64,000 nt of DNA, taken from NCBI GenBank assembly GCA_019022495.1, contig JAFEKR010000012.1, positions 682,001 to 746,000 of the forward strand, given 5' to 3'. Origin of the DNA: Epichloe hybrida (lineage: Eukaryota; Ascomycota; Sordariomycetes; Hypocreales; Clavicipitaceae). Below, piece after piece: positions 58,364 to 64,000 of this stretch (position 1 is its first letter; each line of letters begins with the position of its first letter). The translations under genes were made by a program, and so were the position numbers. The notes below the pieces were generated by a model. The model was given only the letters and a program-made list of their open reading frames with translations. It was not told the origin of the DNA and did not search any database.

Positions 58364-59130
58364 GGGCTAGGTCAAGACTGCACAACGAAACCGGAAGATG
58401 GGGCACGCGAGAGAGAATTGCTCATGTACAAGACATCTCTGTTGTACTACTACTCTGTAATGTGATTATATCCGCCGCGAAAAAGAAAAAGAAAAAAAAG
58501 GCAGGCTTAGGACAACGTGAGCGTTCATTTCATCACAACAAACGACTTGTATCAAGGGGTCAAGAGGGTGGAATCACAAGAACTAGAGCTGGTTTACTCC
58601 ATGACAGTGCGCAACTCGGCAACGCAAGCGAGATCAAACAAAAGCCTTGAGGCCTGCGCCCTAAAAACCCTTCCTGTCAGGCGCCAACGCAGAAACTCAA
58701 CCAAGGCATCCAACTCTGCAGATCAAAGGCCGACACATCAGCAATTGGCGTTGTCCTTGCGCACTTGGCTCTGGATCTGCTCCATTGCACCACTGAAGTT
58801 CTGCTGCTGCCCCGGGAAGACCTCGACGTCTCATTCGAAGGAGTGGATGCCGTATCCTGGGAAGGGACTCGTGAGAGCGGAACGAGCCTTTGCAACACTC
58901 GCTTTTTTTTTCTACTGTGAAGCCTGACCTCTCACCGTCACACGCAGGCGGTGGGCGATGTGATGGACTAGGACGACCATGTCAATCTGGACAATAACGC
59001 ATCGTTTCTTTCAATGGATAAGGAAATACGATGACGCGCGAGAAAAGCGGCTGGCGGATTAGATTGGGTTTCCACATTTCACCGAGATCGCCTGTCTTGC
59101 AAGCTGACTACACATAAACGCAACGACAGC
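58364..59130. other. Intergenic region with possible gene debris
   Basis: No intact gene. On the minus strand 58900-58738 reads as a C-terminus-like piece (PFPGYGIHSFE, stop TGA, then DVEVFPGQQQNFSGAMEQI…NANC, stop) in which the TGA could be a former TGG. The parent family was not identified. This lies next to the phosphotransferase pseudogene, so the interval looks like a zone of gene decay. Confidence 0.35.
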
Positions 59131-59760
59131 CGTGGCGCGTACAACTCGAGCTGTAAGGTAGAGTTCAAAAATGGAGAGAAATGAAATATGCGTTCCCCTG
59201 TGGTCGGAAAAGTTGTCAATGCCGACGAGAAGATCGACATTGAAGTGGCTACGATGAATCTTATCTCCTCCGCCAACGAACCACGCTACCCATCCCCGAG
59301 GTCAAAGCTTGGGGATTGGCGGCCGATGATGCCCTTGGAATCGGTCCCTTCATCATGATGGATTTTGTTGAAGGTATCAGTGTCGATGATATTCTTCAAA
59401 ACCCCGATGCCAGAATCATGCGACAGGACATTAGTGAGAGAGCCATTGAGGTTGTACTCCGTCAGATGATCGATTTCTCGCTGCAGCTCCAGAAGCTTGA
59501 CTTCCCACACTTCGGCAGCTTAACCTCAAAAGTCCACCGCCGGCGAAGGTGGCTGCGACGGTTTATTCGCGGCCTGTGACCAAGAAGTCACATGACCTTG
59601 TTCTGGAAGGCGGAGTTAATGTTCTTGGTGGGCAACGGTACTTGCATTTCCTCCATACTGTTGATATACCAGCGGATGAGAGGTTTGCCAGGTTTAAAAA
59701 AAGACAGAGAGATTTGGCAAGACGAACGCTTGGTGTATCGAACGAATTCTGTTAAAGAAA
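59131..59760 (+). pseudogene. Aminoglycoside phosphotransferase/choline kinase-like pseudogene
   Basis: Recognisable pieces of a fungal APH-family protein occur in the right order: RGAYNSSCKVEFKNGEK (from 59131), a TGA at 59182-59184 where the family has a Trp codon, RSPVVGKVVNADEKIDIEVATMNLI, a one-base frame change near 59280, then LPIPEVKAWGLAADDALGIG and PFIMMDFVEGISVDDILQNPD, and LQLQKLDFPHFGSL. A further frame break leads to VLEGGVNVLG and weak similarity until about 59760. The catalytic HxDxxxxN and the DxD region are absent. The G-to-A change that creates the stop is of the RIP type, but the surrounding DNA is not otherwise A+T-shifted. The product would have been a small-molecule kinase-like protein of unknown substrate. 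Confidence 0.7.
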
Positions 59761-61455
59761 TGAAAAGAGTCATATCCAATATTGATAAAGTATGGAAAAA
59801 GGTATTGTGATGGATCAAGCTGGCTAGCCACTGCCGTAGTTCATCGCCCCGAGAGGCCGAGGTGCAACGTTGGTTGAGACTGCATGCAATGCTCATCAGT
59901 CTCACTCCAGCTGGATTCGAACATCAGTCAGTTTGTGATTGTTCGTTGTTTTTCTGACAGTCACCTCAACACCGACGATGCTGAAAGCCATGTTGTCCTG
60001 TAGTTGCAATCACAGTCTTGTGCCCGCATGTATCACTACCGACCGGCATGAAGGAGAAGACGTGTTGTTTCTCACGATAATTTGGAGGTAATGAGACTGG
60101 AAAGTGGGGAGTGTGATCTGCGTACGCAGCTGTACGAGACGAGAGGAGGCTGAGTCAGCTGTTTAGGTATATTTAGCAATCTTGGAGAGTAAGCATGGAG
60201 CGCTTGAATTTGGCATTAAAGTGCCGAAGCAAGGTGAGGATTCACTCGTCGTACAAGAGAACTCACACTTTGTACTAAAGGTACTCTTTGTTCAAATTTG
60301 TCGACCGCTTTTCAGCTTGACACGATATGGCCAGTGGATGAGTGACGTTTGTTGATCAGCAATGCGCTTTTCTTGAGGCGCCAGTGAAGCCTCGATGGTG
60401 GATCAACAATCAACAAGCCCCATTCTGCCCCCTGTTGTGGATGACGTTGAACACGCACGAACACGCACGAACACGCACGAACACGGGTCCTGTCTGTGTC
60501 GCGCTCTCCTCTGCTGTTGTCGGTTGTGGAATCCTCCTTCGTTCGAATGGACTGCAGAGAAAATCTTGACTTCGGTTGTTCATTTTTACGCCTAGTTCGC
60601 CTCTCGTCGAGTTGTGTTTCGACTTTGATCCGACTCCGCGACTAAAAAGACCCTGAGACGACGCCAACACCACATGTGTGTGCATTTACCCTGGCCAATC
60701 ATCAAGTGGAGCGTAGCACGGAGATTTGCATCTGCGCTCGACAGCTACGGCATAAATCGTGCCGGGAAATAACCATTCTCTCTTCTTCATATCGCAAGAT
60801 GATAGTCCGCGAATGACCCTGGTAGTCATTTTTGTGGTGTCTCGACAATTAAAAAAAAAAAACTTTTGTTGAGAAGAGATCGACCGTCCTTGACGAGGCA
60901 GTCCTACCATTAACACCCAGCCAGCTGTGAGGCTCAGCACTGCAGCTGTGCGCGCGAAGTCAACTGGCTGCCAGCCGGGTGGCTTGTCAACTCGTTTTGA
61001 CAAGGCGAGGCACAGTGCAAGTCGCGTCGGCTGACGACACGCACCAGCCAGGCTCCTTGTTGGCCCTGGGGCCTGAACACAGCCCCGGTCTCACTGCTCT
61101 TCCTCGTCATCGTCCCATCCATCCATCTCAGAACCTACGGAGGAATCCGTTCTGGAACAGCTCTTCATAAGTTAACTCTTTCATCGACATCGCGCATCGC
61201 ATCGACATTGCTCGATACTCTGGCACGTTTGCTTCGTCCATCGAGCGGCCTCCACTCGTTTCGCTAACTCTCTTTCCGGCTGTACCTGACGCTACGCCTT
61301 CTTTGAACCCTCGGACCCATACTCTGCCTCAAAACTCTCGCTCGCCCAGCTACGAAACCCGATTTTTTTTTTCCCAACGCCCTGCCAAACGCCTCATCAG
61401 CTGTGCGCGATATTGCGCTTCCACCCATCTGCCAGCAGAGCGTACATCGCCCACC
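59761..61455. other. Intergenic region and leader of the rhomboid protease gene
   Basis: No supported gene. A decamer repeat (ACGAACACGC, about four units) lies at 60450-60487 and an A-run at 60850-60861. From about 61080 the plus strand is rich in CATC/CGC/CTCT words, as in fungal 5' leaders. The frame upstream of ATG 61456 is open back to 61303 but not conserved. Confidence 0.45.
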
Positions 61456-63139
61456 ATGGCATCCAACAACTACTATTACGGCGGCACCGATCCGCCGAGC
61501 TACAGTGCCAACGTCAACGCTAATGCCACCCCTTCTTCACAACCATACCAGTACGACGGCAATTACTCGTCGACAGACCAGCATCTAGGCCAGCAGACAC
61601 CCTATGGAGTTGGCCGCAGCGGTAGTCACACACATCATCCTCATGCCACGGGTCCATCACCCTTCGCATCCGTGTTTGATGACAATCATGCTACGAACAG
61701 CACCAACAGCTTACCGCATCAAGGAGACTATCCAGACACAACCTATCATGGCAAGAATGGCCCTGGTGCAAGACCTCACGATGATATACCGTTGCAAGAT
61801 CGAACAGCCAAGACCGGCGACATGAACGATCACATCTACGATGCTCCGGAGCAAGGGATGGCGGGTCAGACCAGAAAGAAAAAGAAGAAGGGTATTAGAG
61901 GCGGAGAATTGGGAATGCTTAGTTCAGACAAGAAGAGAATTCCTTGGGTTTGCTACATCTTCACCGTTGTACAAATTGGTGTGTTTGTTGGCAGCATCAT
62001 AAAAAATGGTATGGAATTCCTTTGGCCTAGAGTCAATGAAGGCGTGAGGTATGAAGGACTTTTGGACTGACCAACTTTTCTTTAGGATTGTTGACGGGCT
62101 CTCCCATCATGGTTAAGCCCCAGTTCAACCCCATGATTGGGCCCTCGACGCAGGTTCTCATCAACATGGGTGCACGATATGTGCCTTGCATGCACAATGT
62201 CAAAGAGATTCAGGGCTCCAAGGTCCCCGTCTCCTTCATGTGCCCGAATGCTACCCAAAACGACCAATACTGCCCTCTCTCCGAAGTGTGCGGTTTCGGC
62301 GGCGTGCCCAATCCGACTTTCAGCGATGCCAACCAGAGCCCGCAGCCGAATCAGTGGTTTCGCTTCATTGTGCCCATGTTTATGCACGCGGGTCTGATTC
62401 ACATAGGATTCAATCTATTGCTTCAGCTGACCCTAGCCAAGGAAATGGAGCAGGTCATTGGCTCGATTCGATTCTTCCTCGTCTATATTAGTGCTGGCAT
62501 ATTCGGGTTTGTCATGGGCGGCAACTTTGCTGCTCCTGGTATCGCGTCTACCGGTGCCTCGGGCTCTTTATTCGGCATTCTTGCTCTCACGCTGCTGGAT
62601 CTCCTATACTCATGGAGTGAGCGTCGCAATCCCGTCAAAGACCTCATGTTCATCATCTTGGACATGGTCATATCTTTTGTGCTGGGTCTACTGCCCGGCC
62701 TGGACAATTTTTCCCATATTGGCGGATTTTTGATGGGTCTTGCATTGGGTATATGCATATTGCACTCTCCCAATGCATTGCGGAGAAAAATTGGAGGCAG
62801 TGAGAACACCTCCTATTCCGCCGTCAGCTCTTCTGGCGATGATACCGCCCCTGGATTCTTTAAAAGCCCTATCGGTTTCTTCAAGGGCCGCAAACCGCTC
62901 TGGTGGGCCTGGTGGCTCGTCCGAACCGGTTTCCTGATTGCCGTCATTGTTGTTTTCATTGTCCTTCTGAACAACTTTTACAACGGAATCCATACATGCA
63001 GCTGGTGCAAGTACCTGAGTTGCCTGGTAAGTAGACTTGCCGACGCCAAGTGATGATTTGCTGTATGCTAACATTCTCTCTCTCTCTCCAGCCCGTCAGC
63101 AACTGGTGTGACATTGGGACGATCCAGACGACTACGTAG
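61456..63139 (+). CDS. Rhomboid family intramembrane serine protease (S54)
   Basis: Exons 61456-62008, 62086-63026 and 63092-63139 (introns 77 and 65 bases; donors GTATGG and GTAAGT; acceptors TTTAG and a long CT tract before CAG) give 513 residues. ATG 61456 has a good context (CCACCATGGC). Residues 1-155 are an Asn/Ser/His-rich cytosolic part ending in a KKKKK stretch, followed by TM1 (about 168-185), a Cys-containing loop (CMHN, FMCPN, YCPLSEVCGFGG), WFRFIVPMFMHAGLIHIGFN, the catalytic GASGS with Ser343, and HIGGF with His395, so both dyad residues are kept. A last membrane segment (about 460-480) precedes a Cys-rich tail, CSWCKYLSCLPVSNWC. It resembles plasma-membrane/Golgi-type eukaryotic rhomboids, not mitochondrial Pcp1 or short Rbd2. 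The substrate is unknown. Confidence 0.9.
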
Positions 63140-63617
63140 ATGTGATGTATGCAGAAACGGAATCAAACATAACATGTCAAGCTGGTCCATCTCATGCGCG
63201 CCATCACGCTTTATTATCATGTGATTGTATTTATTAGACTGGGACTCGGCGAGACTGGTTTGGACGACAAGACAGATCAGCTTCAAATTTAGCACAGCGA
63301 TGGCGTTGGGTCTTGTATGCATGTGAATGGGGTGTGGGTTGCATGGTAAAAGGATGATACAGGTTCGCAACATGAGCACTAGTAAGGAGAGGGACGGGCA
63401 TGCGCATAGTGACCTTTTATGAAGTAATATTCCAAATTCACTTCACTCACATGATACGCTTCGCTGGATCTTGAGGTTTTGACATTATTTTTTTTTTTTA
63501 CTATAAGATAGTGCCCATTCGATTGAAGACCAAGTCTCGAACCTAAGAACAGTCACTGCGTCTTTTGAGATGCTCGAGATGCCAAACATTGATAGTCCGT
63601 CACGTAAAATCATGCAG
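63140..63617. other. Convergent 3' region
   Basis: 478 bases between the rhomboid gene and the partial gene at the right edge, with a T-run at 63489-63500. Nothing else recognised. Confidence 0.5.
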
Positions 63618-64000
63618 TCACGACGCGTCACAGCCAGAATCTTCGTCCAAGCCCGGGGACTCATCCAAGGCGTCATAGTCCAGATCAATGCCCTGAAACC
63701 AAATGTGCATGGTCAACTCAGCGGCTCTTACCGCCTCTGCGGAGCCTTGGCCTGGTCTGTGTAACGACTTGTATGCGTCCTCCTCGTAGACGACGCCGAT
63801 ACTGCCATCGTTCCGATACTCTGTGAAGAACCGTTGTCTCGTGAATCTTTTGACGGCGAATCCGAGAGACGTCGTGTTGAAGTGAGGGGAAGCGACTCTG
63901 GGCAGGTGGATCGTCGTCCTGATATCAGAATTGGACGCGAGGGCCTGCAAGGGAGAGAGGACAGCGTGCTTGTTGACGCTGGACCAGGATGATTCCGAGT
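63618..64000 (-). CDS. C-terminal part of an unidentified protein, gene continues beyond the window
   Basis: A minus-strand frame is open from the window edge to a TGA-type stop at 63618-63620, giving at least 127 residues. It contains VASPHFNTTSLGFAVKRFTRQRFF and IGVVYEEDAYKSLHRPGQGSAEAVRAAEL, and ends in an acidic tail (LDESPGLDEDSGCDAS). Composition and codon use look like real coding sequence. A CTTGCAG at about 63947-63953 could be an intron acceptor, in which case the exon starts there. I do not recognise the family. Confidence 0.5.
   Translation of the reverse strand, partial: SESSWSSVNKHAVLSPLQALASNSDIRTTIHLPRVASPHFNTTSLGFAVKRFTRQRFFTEYRNDGSIGVVYEEDAYKSLHRPGQGSAEAVRAAELTMHIWFQGIDLDYDALDESPGLDEDSGCDAS

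Noticed and set aside
59905..59925. GGATTCGAAC word resembling a reverse-strand tRNA B box
   Set aside because: No A box, no acceptor or anticodon stem can be formed around it.
60342..60685. Short overlapping frames around the ACGAACACGC repeat
   Set aside because: They are driven by the decamer repeat and show no conserved features.
63520..63545. TCTCGAACCTAAG, a B-box-like word on the minus strand
   Set aside because: The T-arm flanks do not pair and no tRNA body is found upstream.

Overview
The window looks like nuclear DNA of a filamentous ascomycete (Pezizomycotina, probably Sordariomycetes/Hypocreales). The genes have short introns with GTAAGT/GTATGT-type donors and CTAAC/CTGAC-like branch sites, the gene content is typical of this group, and a 31 kb A+T-rich block shows repeat-induced point mutation (RIP): CpA and TpG are nearly absent, TpA is everywhere, and old transposon reading frames carry TAA/TAG where Gln or Trp codons are expected. 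The species cannot be fixed from the sequence alone.

Layout. 1-~1000: edge of another A+T-rich repeat block, holding the end of a palindrome-rich repeat and a terminal-inverted-repeat element. 1.5-8.4 kb: a gene island with a Tim17-like membrane protein, proline dehydrogenase (PUT1) and the KEOPS subunit CGI121. 8.47-39.88 kb: a gene-free RIP-mutated block made of at least three Ty3/gypsy-type elements, a relic hAT transposase, a family of non-autonomous elements with CAGAGTATTG ends and subterminal minisatellites, several satellite arrays, one SINE-like insertion that kept its GC content, and a palindrome-rich insertion of about 0.8 kb. 39.88-64 kb: a gene-rich segment with a conserved fungal gene cut off at the block border, PGA2, mitochondrial EF-Tu (TUF1), ribosomal protein S29, a two-thioredoxin-domain ER disulfide isomerase, an HSBP1-like coiled-coil protein, the RING subunit of the Dsc/Tul1 E3 ligase, a Zn2Cys6 transcription factor, a small two-helix membrane protein often labelled 'rhomboid family', an aminoglycoside-phosphotransferase-like pseudogene, a rhomboid protease, and a partial gene at the right edge.

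How the genes relate. They are separate housekeeping units, not a pathway cluster. Mitochondrial functions (PUT1, TUF1) and secretory/membrane protein quality control (PDI, PGA2, Dsc1/Tul1, rhomboid) are well represented. RPS29 and the PDI gene are divergent and share a 554-base promoter with two CACGTG boxes; TUF1 also has a TCACGTGA palindrome upstream. Several small multi-exon genes (CGI121, RPS29, HSBP1-like) only appear after splicing; their exon coordinates are given and remain in frame through every junction.

I did not find a convincing new defence or biosynthetic system. The most unusual material is inside the RIP block: the CAGAGTATTG element family, the RIP-spared SINE inside the hAT relic, an unidentified 3.4 kb coding relic, and the gene truncated at the block border.
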